Positions 32,662 through 44,321 are shown, counted from the first letter of the stretch. The stretch: 64,000 bases of DNA from Methylomonas sp. ZR1 (GCF_013141865.1 NZ_RCST01000001.1:4340001-4404000), one strand, 5' to 3'. The notes: generated by a model not told the origin, from the sequence alone. A program made the numbers and translations.

Positions 32662-34869
32662 ATGCCTAACTGTGATACTTCCGGCAATTTAATTTTGAAA
32701 GTTGCCGTGCCAGTTCCGCTGGACCGCTTATTCGATTATTTGCCGCCACTTGGCGTTAATGTGTCGGAATTGCAAGCAGGTGTCAGAGTGTTGGTGCCTT
32801 TCGGTAAGCGCCAGCAGGTAGGGATTTTGCTGGCTGTCGCGGACAATTCCAGCGTCCGGATGGATAAACTCAAACCGGCTATCGCCGTTCTGGATACCCA
32901 GCCGCTATTGGCGGACACAGACATTCAGTTATTACGCTGGGCCAGCCGCTATTATCACCACCCGATTGGTGAAGTGCTGGCCGCGGCGTTTCCGGTGGCC
33001 TTGCGCCAAGGCCGGCCGGCTTTACTGCAACACCAACCCTGTTTCGGCCTCAGCCCGCAGGGTCGGCTGGTTTCCCCGGAACAATTACGCCGCGCACCCA
33101 AGCAACAAGCACTATTGGCTTTGTTGCAGTCCACCGGGAGTGCGATGACAGCTGCCGCGCTTAGCGCCTACAAGCCGGCGTTGAAAGCCTTGCTCGACAA
33201 GGGCTTGGTCACGGCGCAAGAACCCGTTCCGGGCACCGGATTAGCCCTCACTGAGAGCGTGTTACCGGCCAACCCCGAACAGCAGGCGGCTATCGATGCG
33301 GTCATCGCCAATCTGGGCCGCTTTGCCGTATCCTTGCTGGAAGGCGTGACCGGTAGCGGCAAAACCGAAGTGTATATGCAGATCATCGCCGAGGTGTTGG
33401 CGCAGGGCAAACAGGTGCTGGTTTTACTGCCGGAGATCAGCCTGACGCCGCAATTGGAGCAGCGTTTTCTAAAGCGTTTTGCCGTGAACATGGTGTCCAC
33501 CCATTCCAAATTAACCGATAACCAGCGTTTGCAGGCCTGGCTGAGTATGCAGCAAGGCCATGCCGCCATCATGCTCGGTACCCGGTCCGCGTTGTTTACG
33601 CCGCTGCCGCGCCCCGGCCTGATCATTCTCGATGAAGAGCACGACAGCTCGTTCAAACAACAGGAAGGTTTTCGCTTTTCCGCGCGGGACGTTGCCATTG
33701 CCAGAGCCAAGGGATTGGGTATCCCGGTGTTATTGGGTTCGGCGACGCCGTCGCTGGAGAGCATGGCGAACGTTGCCCAGCGCCGCTACCAATTACTGCA
33801 TTTGCCCAATCGGGCCGGCAATGCCACGGTACCGAGCTTTCAGTTATTGGACATGCGCAATAAAAGAATGCAAGCCGGTCTGTCCGAACCGCTGCTGGCG
33901 GAAATCCAAGCCACGCTGGCCAAAAAACAACAAGCGCTGATTTTTCTCAACCGCCGCGGCTACGCGCCGGTGCAGATTTGCCATGGCTGCGGCTGGGTGT
34001 CGCGCTGCCGGCGTTGCGATGCCAATCTGGTGATTCACGCCGCCGACCGCTTGCTGCGCTGCCATCACTGCGGCAGCGAACAACCCTTGCTCAAACAGTG
34101 TCCGGCCTGTAAAACCGGCGAACTACAGGCGCTAGGTTTGGGTACCGAACGTATCGAACAGACCCTGGCAAGCTTGTTTCCGGACAAGGTGGTGGTGCGT
34201 TTGGACCGGGACACCACACAACGCAAGGGTTCCCTGGAACAATATCTGGAGCGAATTAACGATGGCCAGGTCGATATAATTCTCGGGACGCAAATGCTCG
34301 CCAAGGGCCACCATTTTCCGGGGGTGACGCTGGTCGCCATTCTGGATATAGACAGCGGCCTGTTCAGTATCGATTACCACGGTAGCGAAAGACTGGCGCA
34401 ATTGATCGTGCAGGTCGCGGGCCGGGCCGGGCGAGCCGATCAACCCGGCAAGGTGGTATTGCAAACTCGGCATCCGCAACATCCCTTGCTGGAGACCCTG
34501 CTAAGCAAAGGCTATCGGGCTTTCGCACAAAGTGCGCTGCAGGAGCGGCGGCAGGCTGGTTTGCCACCGTTCGGCCATCAGGCCTTGCTGCGGGTGCAAG
34601 CTGGCAAGGCCGAGGAACCGCAACAGTTTTTACAGGCGGTTTGTCAGAAAATCAGCGAGCTAAATCCCGGCAAAGTGCAGGTTCTGGGGCCGGTGGCGGC
34701 ACCGATGGCTAGGCGCGCAGGTTTATTCCGTTACCAGTTGCTGTTGCAGAGTCCGCAGCGCAAAGAATTGCATCAGTTGCTGGACAATTTGTTACCCGCC
34801 ATTTATGGGTTGAAGGAAGCCAAAAAGGTACGTTGGTCGCTGGATGTCGATCCGGTGGATTTGTACTAG
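32662..34869 (+). CDS. priA: Primosomal protein N', replication-restart helicase
   Basis: 735 residues, normal PriA length. Walker A is EGVTGSGKTEVYMQ, the helicase box II is LIILDEEHDSSFKQQ, and eight zinc-binding cysteines lie in CHGCGWVSRCRRCD and CHHCGSEQPLLKQCPAC. LAKGHHFPGVTLVAILDID is a conserved PriA helicase motif. It reloads DnaB at stalled forks. Its 5' region carries the DnaA-box element, so its expression may be linked to initiation. Confidence 0.97.
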   Translation: MPNCDTSGNLILKVAVPVPLDRLFDYLPPLGVNVSELQAGVRVLVPFGKRQQVGILLAVADNSSVRMDKLKPAIAVLDTQPLLADTDIQLLRWASRYYHHPIGEVLAAAFPVALRQGRPALLQHQPCFGLSPQGRLVSPEQLRRAPKQQALLALLQSTGSAMTAAALSAYKPALKALLDKGLVTAQEPVPGTGLALTESVLPANPEQQAAIDAVIANLGRFAVSLLEGVTGSGKTEVYMQIIAEVLAQGKQVLVLLPEISLTPQLEQRFLKRFAVNMVSTHSKLTDNQRLQAWLSMQQGHAAIMLGTRSALFTPLPRPGLIILDEEHDSSFKQQEGFRFSARDVAIARAKGLGIPVLLGSATPSLESMANVAQRRYQLLHLPNRAGNATVPSFQLLDMRNKRMQAGLSEPLLAEIQATLAKKQQALIFLNRRGYAPVQICHGCGWVSRCRRCDANLVIHAADRLLRCHHCGSEQPLLKQCPACKTGELQALGLGTERIEQTLASLFPDKVVVRLDRDTTQRKGSLEQYLERINDGQVDIILGTQMLAKGHHFPGVTLVAILDIDSGLFSIDYHGSERLAQLIVQVAGRAGRADQPGKVVLQTRHPQHPLLETLLSKGYRAFAQSALQERRQAGLPPFGHQALLRVQAGKAEEPQQFLQAVCQKISELNPGKVQVLGPVAAPMARRAGLFRYQLLLQSPQRKELHQLLDNLLPAIYGLKEAKKVRWSLDVDPVDLY

Positions 34870-35043
34870 CCTGATCCGCCAAAATCCGGCGATTTAGTCC
34901 GGTTTATGTAATAATTCCCGCCCTTTACGACGGACCGTAGCAAAACCCATAGACATCTGAATCACTAAATTAAGCGCCGTCGGATTGCACGCTTACAAAC
35001 TAGGTGTCTATGCCTATAACTAAAATAAAGAAGGTATTTTTCA

Positions 35044-35796
35044 ATGTGTTGGAGTGGAGAAGCGTCAGGCGTTCTGGCTGCCGCAGGTTTAACGACCGCC
35101 GTTTACGTGGCTTACAAAGGCGAATCCAAGGAATTATGGATTCCATTAACGTATTTTGCCTTGATGGAACTGCTGCAGGCGGCAACGTATGTGTATATCA
35201 ATTTGTGCGATAACCCCAATAATCAGGTGCTCACCCTGCTCGGTTATCTGCATATCGCCTTCCAGCCGTTTTTCGTGAATATGGTGGCGATGTACTTCAT
35301 TCCGGAAAGCGTCAAATTAAAGATTAGAACCACGGTTTACACCTTATGTGCCATCAGTTCGTTGGCGATGCTGATCAAGATGTATCCGTTCGCCTGGGCC
35401 GGCGACTGCGTGCCCGGTACTGAAGGCTTTTGCGGAGTACAGACCTGCTCAGTCTCCGGCGAGTGGCACATTGCCTGGCAAATGCCTTTGAACGGTTTGA
35501 TGTCGCAACCCGTGACTTGGTTGTTTGGGTTTAATTGGGGCTTGCATGCGTTTTCGTATATTTTGGCGGCGTTCTATTTGCCGATCATTTATGGTTCGTG
35601 GCGCTTTGTAGGGTTCCACTACTTGATCGGACCCTGGATTTCCGACGTGACCACCAACGATCCGAACGAGTATTGTGCGGTATGGTGTTTGTTCTCGATT
35701 GCGTTGTGCGTATCGGTAATCAAAACCCCGATCAGAAAACATTTGCATGTGAAGAAATGGCCGTTCTATCAACGTGAAGTAGGCGACAGCTTGTAA
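35044..35796 (+). CDS. DUF5765-like polytopic membrane protein
   Basis: 250 residues with about seven hydrophobic segments. The N-terminus MCWSGEASGVLAAAGLTTAV and the LMELLQAATYVYINLC segment match the DUF5765 family as I recall it. A cysteine-rich loop (AGDCVPGTEGFCGVQTCSVSG) faces one side and HLHVKKWPFYQREVGD is a basic tail. No enzymatic motif is identified. It is followed two bases later by a nitroreductase gene, so the pair is likely co-transcribed. Seven-helix layout recalls receptors or heme proteins, but there is no evidence for either. Confidence 0.6.
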   Translation: MCWSGEASGVLAAAGLTTAVYVAYKGESKELWIPLTYFALMELLQAATYVYINLCDNPNNQVLTLLGYLHIAFQPFFVNMVAMYFIPESVKLKIRTTVYTLCAISSLAMLIKMYPFAWAGDCVPGTEGFCGVQTCSVSGEWHIAWQMPLNGLMSQPVTWLFGFNWGLHAFSYILAAFYLPIIYGSWRFVGFHYLIGPWISDVTTNDPNEYCAVWCLFSIALCVSVIKTPIRKHLHVKKWPFYQREVGDSL

Positions 35797-35797
35797 C

Positions 35798-36469
35798 ATG
35801 ACTATCAGTAAACAGGATATTCTCGACGCATTTCAATTTCGTCACGCCTGTAAGGAATTCGACGCCGAGCGCAAGATCGCCGGCGCGGATTTCGATTTTA
35901 TTTTGGAAGTTGCCAGACTCTCGCCCAGTTCGTTTGGACTGGAGCCTTGGCAGTTTCTAGTCGTGCAAAACCCGGACTTGCGGGAAAAACTGCGGGCGTT
36001 TACCTGGGGTGGGCAAAAGCAACTGCCTACCGCCAGTCATGTGGTGTTGACGCTGGTGCGGAAAAGCCATTTCATGCGCTACGACAGCGCTTATCTGCAA
36101 CACATCATGCGCGAGGTGCAGCAGTTTCCGGAAGACATCATCAGCTTGCGTAGCGGTTTGATCGAAAAATTCCAGCGCAGCGATTTTGATTTGCTGGGTT
36201 CCGAACGCACCCTCACCGACTGGGCCACCCGGCAAACCTACCTGCCACTGGCGAATATGATGACGGCGGCGGCGCTGATTGGTATCGATTCCTGTCCGAT
36301 AGAAGGTTTCGAGCGCTTGGAAGTAGAACGGATCTTGGCGGAAGACGCCAACGTAAATTTAGAACACTGGTCCGCGGCGTATATGGTGGCCTTCGGCTAC
36401 CGGAAAAATCCGCCGGCGCGGCCGAAGACCCGGCAATCGCGCGATGCAGTGGTGCGCTGGCTGGATTAA
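35798..36469 (+). CDS. Nitroreductase-family NAD(P)H oxidoreductase
   Basis: 223 residues. RHACKEFDAERKIAGADF is the FMN-phosphate contact region, LSPSSFGLEPWQFLVVQN is the substrate and flavin segment, and AAALIGIDSCPIEGF is the conserved C-terminal block. It is close to E. coli NfsB type enzymes, FMN-dependent and cytosolic. It overlaps the NlpC/P60 gene tail-to-tail by 4 bp. Confidence 0.92.
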   Translation: MTISKQDILDAFQFRHACKEFDAERKIAGADFDFILEVARLSPSSFGLEPWQFLVVQNPDLREKLRAFTWGGQKQLPTASHVVLTLVRKSHFMRYDSAYLQHIMREVQQFPEDIISLRSGLIEKFQRSDFDLLGSERTLTDWATRQTYLPLANMMTAAALIGIDSCPIEGFERLEVERILAEDANVNLEHWSAAYMVAFGYRKNPPARPKTRQSRDAVVRWLD

Positions 36470-37023
36470 TTCAGACGACAGCCGCTGTAATCGCTGTCGT
36501 TCAGCGACAAGGAATAACGCGCCACAGGACGGCGCACCCCGATAAAGCGTTCCCGCCAATACGGCTGCCTTAAGTCGGAAACCATCACCTGCCCGGTCCG
36601 GCTACTCGGTGCATGCACGAACCTTTCATCGCCGATATAAATCCCCACATGCGAAAACGGCCGGTCGGTAGTAAAAAACAACAAATCACCCGGCTGTCTT
36701 TGTTCCGGTTGCACAGCCGGCAATTGTCTGGCTAAGGATTGGGTATCGCGCGGCAGACGCACCCCCTGACGGTTATACACGTAATACACCAAACCGCTGC
36801 AGTCAAAGCCCTGGCTGGGAGACTCCCCTCCGTAAACATAAGGCGCACCTTGTAATTGCAGCGCATCATTCGCTGCGATCCGGTTGCCGCCTTCGGGCGC
36901 CGGCAACACGGTCAGCGGTGCTTTTTCCTTACTGGCGCAGCCGGTCAGCTGACTCAGCATGGCAACCGCCACTATCTGAACCAACAGTAATAAAGCGCGG
37001 CGGTAAGATAGGCAGATGGACAT
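36466..37023 (-). CDS. NlpC/P60 family lipoprotein peptidase
   Basis: 185 residues from the ATG at 37021-37023. A signal with lipobox ends LSQLTGCAS. The NlpC/P60 catalytic triad is visible: Cys in QGFDCSGLVYYVYN, His in FSHVGIYIGDERFVHA and the third residue (His) in that same stretch. It is an outer-membrane or periplasmic endopeptidase that trims peptidoglycan peptides. The longer frame upstream lacks a signal peptide and was rejected. Confidence 0.92.
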   Translation of the reverse strand: MSICLSYRRALLLLVQIVAVAMLSQLTGCASKEKAPLTVLPAPEGGNRIAANDALQLQGAPYVYGGESPSQGFDCSGLVYYVYNRQGVRLPRDTQSLARQLPAVQPEQRQPGDLLFFTTDRPFSHVGIYIGDERFVHAPSSRTGQVMVSDLRQPYWRERFIGVRRPVARYSLSLNDSDYSGCRLN

Positions 37024-37069
37024 CGGATTTATCGGCAATAAAATCATCAATTTGCATATTATAGACAGG

Positions 37070-38548
37070 CTATTCAACGCGCGCTCGCCGTTTATCAACA
37101 ACATTAAACGCTTGCCAGTGAACAGACTCCCGTTTTGCCAACCAGGGGCGCGCCAGCAATAGCAAACTAAGCAGGCTGCAAAAAACCATGTAGTGTGAGT
37201 AACGAAAATCGGGCGATGGGGCTGCCAGCATCAAGCCCAGCTCATGCAGGATGGCGCTGGAAGTTAGGCAAATGACTTCGATATTAGCCGTCACGCCAAG
37301 AAACACAGCGGCAAAAAATAGACAAATTGTCAGCATAAAATAAGGCCAGGGTTGAAAAAACCAGTATTCGACATATTTGGTCATACCTGCCTCAAGCCAC
37401 TCTTGCAATTTGGTCGCTTTTGGATGAGATCCATAAAAGCGTTCTAAGTCGCTGGGAAAATCTTTAGCCATCATCACCGGGCTCCAACTGCTATCCGGCA
37501 CCAAACCCAGCACATACTTCGATACAGCCAAGCGGTGACGCGCCCATAAAACCGGCTCTGCGAGTATGGTGTTTATCCACAGCGTATGCAGCGTTTGCCG
37601 TTGCTGGTCGGAGATACTTTCAAAGCCATGGATCTGCGATTCCATCGAATTTTTTGGCAGTTGCAAGGTGGGCGGCTTGGTGCGGAAAACCTCCCGCCAA
37701 TACATCGGCGTATAGGCGTTTAGCAATGGCTCGACAGAGCCCGTTGAATTTAGGCTACCAGCCAATTGATCGAAAATAGCTTGTTGCCTGCTTTTATCTT
37801 CAAGCCGTTTGATGACACCGGCAATATCAAATGAGGCGTTAGCGACCCAGGGATAGGTATGTCGGTCGGCAAGCCGGTTGTTTATCGCTCCGGTCGCTAC
37901 AAATAAGATCAGCGTAAGCGCCGCACCGGGAACGGCTGCGCGCACCAAGCCGAATAGGCTATTTTTTGGATATAGGCGATATAAAGCAAAGCTGAGTATG
38001 GGTATTGCAGCGAACAATGCATTGTGTCTGATCAGGATGGCTAACCATAAAACCAAAATTGTCAGCGCGAACAATACAAACGCAATGCGCGGGAGTTGTT
38101 CGTCATGAGTTTTTATCTGTCCCGCCATGCCAAAAGCCGTGAATAGCGCGCCCCACATCAGCATGTCTTTCAAAATCGCGCCGCTGATACCGAACAACGG
38201 CGGCAAAAATAATAGTGCGCAAAGCAATGGCGCTAAGGCCTTGTCGCCATAGGGCTTAAAAAAGGCTTGAAAGGTCAAGTAGGCGCCGGTCCACACCAAC
38301 CCAAGTTGCAGAAACAGCATGCCCGCAGGGCCTGGTGCGATGTTGTCGGTGAAGCGCCAGATAGTAGCCATTAACGGCGGATGCCAGTCGGAATAGACGC
38401 CTTCGCGAGCTTCGAGGATTTGATTGACCGCGTCATAACACATGAAGCCCGGATACATGATGCCGAAATGGATAAGGAATCCGCAGATAAAAATCCATTC
38501 GGCCTGCCGCATTTCCGACACCGCGCTAATTTTTCGAGCCAATGACAT
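37070..38548 (-). CDS. Polytopic GT-C-like membrane protein
   Basis: About 492 residues with some ten hydrophobic segments. The first loop contains MCYDAVNQILEAREG and SDWHPPLMATIW, the arrangement of membrane glycosyltransferases of the GT-C fold (DUF6020-like), where acidic residues in the first loop bind the lipid-phosphate donor. An ATG at 38546-38548 was preferred to a TTG 26 codons earlier. Substrate and acceptor are unknown, and no glycan genes are adjacent. Confidence 0.65.
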   Translation of the reverse strand: MSLARKISAVSEMRQAEWIFICGFLIHFGIMYPGFMCYDAVNQILEAREGVYSDWHPPLMATIWRFTDNIAPGPAGMLFLQLGLVWTGAYLTFQAFFKPYGDKALAPLLCALLFLPPLFGISGAILKDMLMWGALFTAFGMAGQIKTHDEQLPRIAFVLFALTILVLWLAILIRHNALFAAIPILSFALYRLYPKNSLFGLVRAAVPGAALTLILFVATGAINNRLADRHTYPWVANASFDIAGVIKRLEDKSRQQAIFDQLAGSLNSTGSVEPLLNAYTPMYWREVFRTKPPTLQLPKNSMESQIHGFESISDQQRQTLHTLWINTILAEPVLWARHRLAVSKYVLGLVPDSSWSPVMMAKDFPSDLERFYGSHPKATKLQEWLEAGMTKYVEYWFFQPWPYFMLTICLFFAAVFLGVTANIEVICLTSSAILHELGLMLAAPSPDFRYSHYMVFCSLLSLLLLARPWLAKRESVHWQAFNVVDKRRARVE

Positions 38549-38715
38549 TAAGTTTGACAATATTTGAAACCGCAATGTTGAAACCGAAGTATTTCCGGTG
38601 GGTTCAAAGCTTGTTGAGCCGAACAATCCCCACCCCGATTAAGACTGTCGTGAAAGCCACTATCTTGAAGAAAGGAACTGCCCCGATGATAGCCTCGTAT
38701 TATGGCAAATCCGCT

Positions 38716-39807
38716 TCAGCCCAGGTCGAACAAATCCATCTGCCTATACTGACCCAAGCGCTTATCGCCATTTTCCAACCCGGATAAGGTCACACCCAGT
38801 AATCGAACTTTGGCGGTGCCGATGCCGGTATTTTTCAGTAATTCGGTCAATAGCAGTCTAGTGTTCGGGCTATCGCTGATCGGTTCCGCCAAGGTGCGTC
38901 CTCGGGTAATTTGCACAAAGTTTTGATATTTGATTTTCACAGTTAGCGTATAAGCTGTCAGCTGTTTTTCCGCCAATCTGATTAGGGCTTTTTCCAGCAA
39001 ATCCTGTAAATAGCGCAGAATGGTGGTCAAGTCGGCTATATCGTGGTCGAACGTGGTTTCGATACCCACCGATTTGCGGGCTCGATTGGCATTGACCTGG
39101 CGCGGATCAATACCCCGGGCGATATTGTAATAATGTTGGCCGGCTTTGCCGAAATGCCGTTGCAATTCCATTAGCGGCAGTTGCTTTAGATCTTTGCCGG
39201 TCACGATGCCCAAGTCGTACATTTTCTGTTCGGTAGCGCGGCCGATGCCATGAAACTTGCCGATAGCCAGATTTTCCACAAACTCCGGACCTTGTTCGGG
39301 CGTAATCAGATACAAGCCGTCCGGTTTGCCCAGATCCGAGGCGATTTTCGCGAGAAATTTATTGTAGGAAATGCCGGCGGATGCCACTAACTCGGTTTGT
39401 CGGCGTATCTCCTGCTTGATGTGCTTGGCCAGCAAGGTCGCGGAGCCTTGGTATAGTTCGCTATCACTAACATCCAGATAGGCTTCGTCCAGCGACAAGG
39501 GTTCGAAACGCTCACAGTAACGAGCAAAAATACCCCTGATAATCTCGGAGGCCTCCCGGTAAACATCAAAACGCGGCTTAACGAAAATGGCTTGCGGGCA
39601 AATCCGGTAAGCATGCGAGGAAGGCATGGCGGATCGCACGCCAAATTGGCGGGCTTCGTAACTACAGGTGGCGACTACACCGCGTGAATCGGGCTTGCCG
39701 CCGACGATGATGGGTTTATTTCGATAGTGGGGATGGTCGCGTTGTTCAACCGCCGCATAAAATGCATCCATGTCGATGTGGATGATTTTGCGCGGCGCTG
39801 ACTCCAT
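38716..39807 (-). CDS. dinB: DNA polymerase IV (Y family)
   Basis: 363 residues. The catalytic acidic residues are in IHIDMDAFYAAVEQRD and FEPLSLDEAYLDVSD; the little-finger domain with TLTVKIKYQNF is present, and the extreme C-terminal QMDLF is a beta-clamp binding motif. It performs error-prone translesion synthesis. It heads a possible unit with DUF4389 and DUF2333 genes upstream (5 and 7 bp gaps). No LexA box was seen directly before it. Confidence 0.96.
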   Translation of the reverse strand: MESAPRKIIHIDMDAFYAAVEQRDHPHYRNKPIIVGGKPDSRGVVATCSYEARQFGVRSAMPSSHAYRICPQAIFVKPRFDVYREASEIIRGIFARYCERFEPLSLDEAYLDVSDSELYQGSATLLAKHIKQEIRRQTELVASAGISYNKFLAKIASDLGKPDGLYLITPEQGPEFVENLAIGKFHGIGRATEQKMYDLGIVTGKDLKQLPLMELQRHFGKAGQHYYNIARGIDPRQVNANRARKSVGIETTFDHDIADLTTILRYLQDLLEKALIRLAEKQLTAYTLTVKIKYQNFVQITRGRTLAEPISDSPNTRLLLTELLKNTGIGTAKVRLLGVTLSGLENGDKRLGQYRQMDLFDLG

Positions 39808-39812
39808 GGAGC

Positions 39813-40115
39813 TTACTGCTTGCCGAGCAATTCCAGTTTGGCGGTTTCATTCCAATCGGAAAATGGGAACGGCAGTTGCTCGGTGTTGAACGTCAAAAAC
39901 AGCAGAATATGATAATGGTAAGTGGACAGGCTACGGCCGAAGTTAAGGATGTTGGCATTAGCTTCGCCGGTAAACAGCACGGAACCGACCTGCAACAAGA
40001 TTACCAGCCACAACAACAGTTTAACCAAGCTGTCGATGGCCGCGAACACCAGCATGAAAATGATGCGTTTCCACGTCTCGATTTTTTTCAGGTTTTCGTT
40101 AATTTGTTCCTGCAT
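39813..40115 (-). CDS. DUF4389 membrane protein
   Basis: 100 residues with a hydrophobic core (RIIFMLVFAAIDSLVKLLLW LVILLQ). Later NILNFGRSLSTYHYHILLFL and FPFSDW match DUF4389, a small membrane family usually next to DUF2333 in Gammaproteobacteria, as seen here. Function unknown. It lies between dinB and the DUF2333 gene in a tight array. Confidence 0.85.
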   Translation of the reverse strand: MQEQINENLKKIETWKRIIFMLVFAAIDSLVKLLLWLVILLQVGSVLFTGEANANILNFGRSLSTYHYHILLFLTFNTEQLPFPFSDWNETAKLELLGKQ

Positions 40116-40122
40116 GATGGCA

Positions 40123-41142
40123 TTAACCTCTGTTCATCACGTCCCGCAAGTCCAGCGCAGCGGCATTGGCGCGAGCAATGTAGTTAGCCATCGCCAGCGA
40201 ATAGTTGGCGAAGATACCAAAACCGTCGCCGTTCAAGACCACCGGACTCAGGGTTGGCGACAAGGCATTTTCCAGGGCCTGGATCATATTGTCCAAGGTA
40301 TTCATCGCCCGCTTGTCCAACAAAATGTCGGAAAAGTCATGCTTGATGGCTTTCAGAATATGTAATAACGCCCAGCAGGAGCCGCGCGCTTCGTAGAATA
40401 CGTTATCGATTTCCATCCAGGGCGTTTGGCCGATGGTCGGCATATTGATGTCGATCGGATTGGATGGATCGCCGTGGGTTGCGCCGGAAAATTTGTCGGT
40501 ACTGGCCGCCAAGCGGGTCGAGAGACCACCCAGCCGTTTAATCACCACTTCGGTATATTGCCAAAGGTTATCGGCTCTGGAGTGAAACTGCGCGGCCTTT
40601 GAAGTGGAAGACGGATTTTGCAGGCGAACCATGTAAGCGTGCAGTGCTTCGATACCTTTTACGTATTCGGATTCGGTGGACGGCAAAGCCCAGGAATTGC
40701 GTTCGTAGTAAAAATAAGGTTCGGCTTTTGCCAAATCAGGGTCTTCCGCGGATTGCGATTGGTCGCGGGCGAAATGGTTACGTAATGCGGTGGTGCCGTC
40801 GCGCAACATGACCAGTGCACCGTATTCGAAGTTTTGAATGTTATCGCAAAACAGACCGGGAGGCGCCACGTCGTTGGACAGGTAACCGCCGGATTTGAAC
40901 AGAATCACGTCGGCGATATGCGCCAGCGTGTTGGCATACACGTAGCCAATCGGCATTTGATCGGTATGCGTGACATTCATCCGTTCGATCGCTTCGTCCT
41001 GAACGCTGAATTGCTCGGGCTCGCGGCTCCACCATTCGCCTAACACCAGCATGACAATCAGAACAACGCCTAACAGCGAACCAAAACCCCAAAGTATGCC
41101 CTTAGACTTTGCGTCTTCGTAAGCTAATGGATTATCTGACAT
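40123..41142 (-). CDS. DUF2333 family protein
   Basis: 339 residues. One N-terminal membrane helix (about 20-40, ILWGFGSLLGVVLIVMLVLG) anchors a helical periplasmic domain. FKSGGYLSNDVAPPGLFCDN and FEYGALVMLRDGTTALRNHF are typical family stretches. Function unknown. It is likely co-transcribed with DUF4389 and dinB. Confidence 0.9.
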   Translation of the reverse strand: MSDNPLAYEDAKSKGILWGFGSLLGVVLIVMLVLGEWWSREPEQFSVQDEAIERMNVTHTDQMPIGYVYANTLAHIADVILFKSGGYLSNDVAPPGLFCDNIQNFEYGALVMLRDGTTALRNHFARDQSQSAEDPDLAKAEPYFYYERNSWALPSTESEYVKGIEALHAYMVRLQNPSSTSKAAQFHSRADNLWQYTEVVIKRLGGLSTRLAASTDKFSGATHGDPSNPIDINMPTIGQTPWMEIDNVFYEARGSCWALLHILKAIKHDFSDILLDKRAMNTLDNMIQALENALSPTLSPVVLNGDGFGIFANYSLAMANYIARANAAALDLRDVMNRG

Positions 41143-41250
41143 GTGGTGCGTATCCTGGTCTGACTAAATAAGTGAGCAAAAACCGTGCTTTCCGATAAAG
41201 ATTTTTTGTGACCATGTTAGCACGGATATACCAATATGGCGCGCCCGATT

Positions 41251-41523
41251 TCAGTGCAGTTGCTTGTCCAGCGACGCCGGCATGGCACTGATCAATGTCG
41301 GTGGTAATTGCACGAAAAAGCCTTTGCTTTGCAGGCTGGCAATGACTTTTTCCGGATTTTCCCGGGCTAATTTGCGATCCGGGCTCAACTGCAACTCCAT
41401 CACAAATGTTAAGCGGCCAAGGCTTTTGAACAAGGCTTCCGGCACCGCGGAAAAGTCGTCCTTTTTGTCCAGATATAAATAGAGTTCGTCTTTTTTCAGG
41501 CTTTTATAGATGAAACATTGCAT
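41251..41523 (-). CDS. YcgL domain protein
   Basis: 90 residues. The N-terminus MQCFIYKSLKKDELYLYLDK and the middle LTFVMELQLSPDRKLA are the YcgL family pattern. It is small, cytosolic, of unknown function, and conserved in Gammaproteobacteria. Confidence 0.9.
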   Translation of the reverse strand: MQCFIYKSLKKDELYLYLDKKDDFSAVPEALFKSLGRLTFVMELQLSPDRKLARENPEKVIASLQSKGFFVQLPPTLISAMPASLDKQLH

Positions 41524-41610
41524 GATGATGACCAGTGATCGCTAATGCTGCCAATTCTAATGGTTTTTGTTTAGAATTTTCAGTCCCCCGTTTGCCTAAA
41601 GCCCAACATC

Positions 41611-42201
41611 ATGGAAAACCAGTCCGCCGCTTCAAACGCTTTTTTCAGAATTGCCTGTTATTTCGAGGGTTCTTTAGCGGTATTGGCGCTGGCTTTGGGC
41701 TGGCTTGCCGACCTCGATCCGTTCGCCAATCTGGCGTTTTCCGAGGCAGCATTAGGGATTGGCTTATTCGCAACCGGGCCGCTACTGGTATTGTTTTTTG
41801 CGATGCAACAGCTTAGCTATCCGCCCATCCAAAAGATTCGCGATTTACTGCTGGAAACCTTGGGCGCTAGGCTGGCATATCGGCATTGGACCGATTTGCT
41901 GATACTGGCTGCGATTGCCGGCTTTGCCGAAGAAGCGCTGTTTCGCGGGTTTTTACAGCCTTGGCTGGAAAATGGCTGGGGTGCGAGTGTAGGCTTGTGG
42001 GTTAGCAATGTGCTGTTTGCCTTGGTGCATGCGGTTACGCCGCTTTACGCGGTTTTAGCGATGTTGATGGGCTTGTATATGGGGGTAATGCTGGATTACG
42101 GCGGCGAACGCAATCTGCTGATGCCCATGGTGATTCATGCCGTTTATGACTTTGTGGCGTTTGTTGTTATCCTCCGCGACTACCGCAACCGCGCTCGTTA
42201 G
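41611..42201 (+). CDS. CPBP-family intramembrane metalloprotease
   Basis: 196 residues with about five to six membrane helices. The ABI/CPBP motifs EEALFRGFLQPWLE, SNVLFALVHA and a third histidine near MPMVIHAVYDFVAF are present; they form the metal site of Rce1-like proteases. In bacteria these may process bacteriocins or signalling peptides; no such gene is near. The next gene follows by 9 bp. Confidence 0.9.
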   Translation: MENQSAASNAFFRIACYFEGSLAVLALALGWLADLDPFANLAFSEAALGIGLFATGPLLVLFFAMQQLSYPPIQKIRDLLLETLGARLAYRHWTDLLILAAIAGFAEEALFRGFLQPWLENGWGASVGLWVSNVLFALVHAVTPLYAVLAMLMGLYMGVMLDYGGERNLLMPMVIHAVYDFVAFVVILRDYRNRAR

Positions 42202-42210
42202 GAGTTATCG

Positions 42211-42696
42211 ATGTCCGTTCAAACCCAGCCATCAGCCGAAGATCTGCGTCCGCACTGGCTTATCTGTGCAGGCGCGTTGCTAACGGTATTGGGCTACAAT
42301 CTGGCTTGCCATTTCTGGGCCAGCGAACTGCAACTAGGCGTTGACGAAGCGCAACGAGTGTTGATTAGGAGTGTGCTCTACGGCTTAGCGATTTTGTTGT
42401 TTCCTGTTACTAAACTGCTGCGGCACATCCTGCTGCGTCTGAATCAAACCATGCCGGGACCGAAAACAGCTAAGCAGCGCTACTTGTCTACGATAATAGT
42501 CACGCAGTTTCTGATCGAACTCGTAAGTTTGTTCGGCTTCGCGATGTTCTTTCTCGGCGATGGATTTAACACCTTGTATATTTTCAGTGCGATGGGCGTG
42601 CTGGGAGTTTTCCTGCATAAGCCCAATACCAGCGAATATTTAGCGATTGCGGCGGCACTCTCAAGCGAAAACCAGCACGGACCTAAATACCATTGA
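42211..42696 (+). CDS. Small membrane protein of unknown function
   Basis: 161 residues with four hydrophobic segments (for example LICAGALLTVLGYNLACHFW and LFGFAMFFLGDGFNTLYIFS). No family is recognised. It is likely co-transcribed with the CPBP protease. It ends 76 bp before guaB. Confidence 0.7.
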   Translation: MSVQTQPSAEDLRPHWLICAGALLTVLGYNLACHFWASELQLGVDEAQRVLIRSVLYGLAILLFPVTKLLRHILLRLNQTMPGPKTAKQRYLSTIIVTQFLIELVSLFGFAMFFLGDGFNTLYIFSAMGVLGVFLHKPNTSEYLAIAAALSSENQHGPKYH

Positions 42697-42757
42697 CTAT
42701 TTCCGATTTTTCGGATTGCAGGTTAAGTTGTACAATGGCTGGCTTATTTACGATTAG

Positions 42758-44239
<1,482 letters not shown>

Positions 44240-44321
44240 ACCGGCCCTCAGGCTGTTGCTCTCGGGTCTGCGCTTTCGCGTCGACCCGCTTTAATCGAAC
44301 ACAAATCACAGAAGTAGCTTA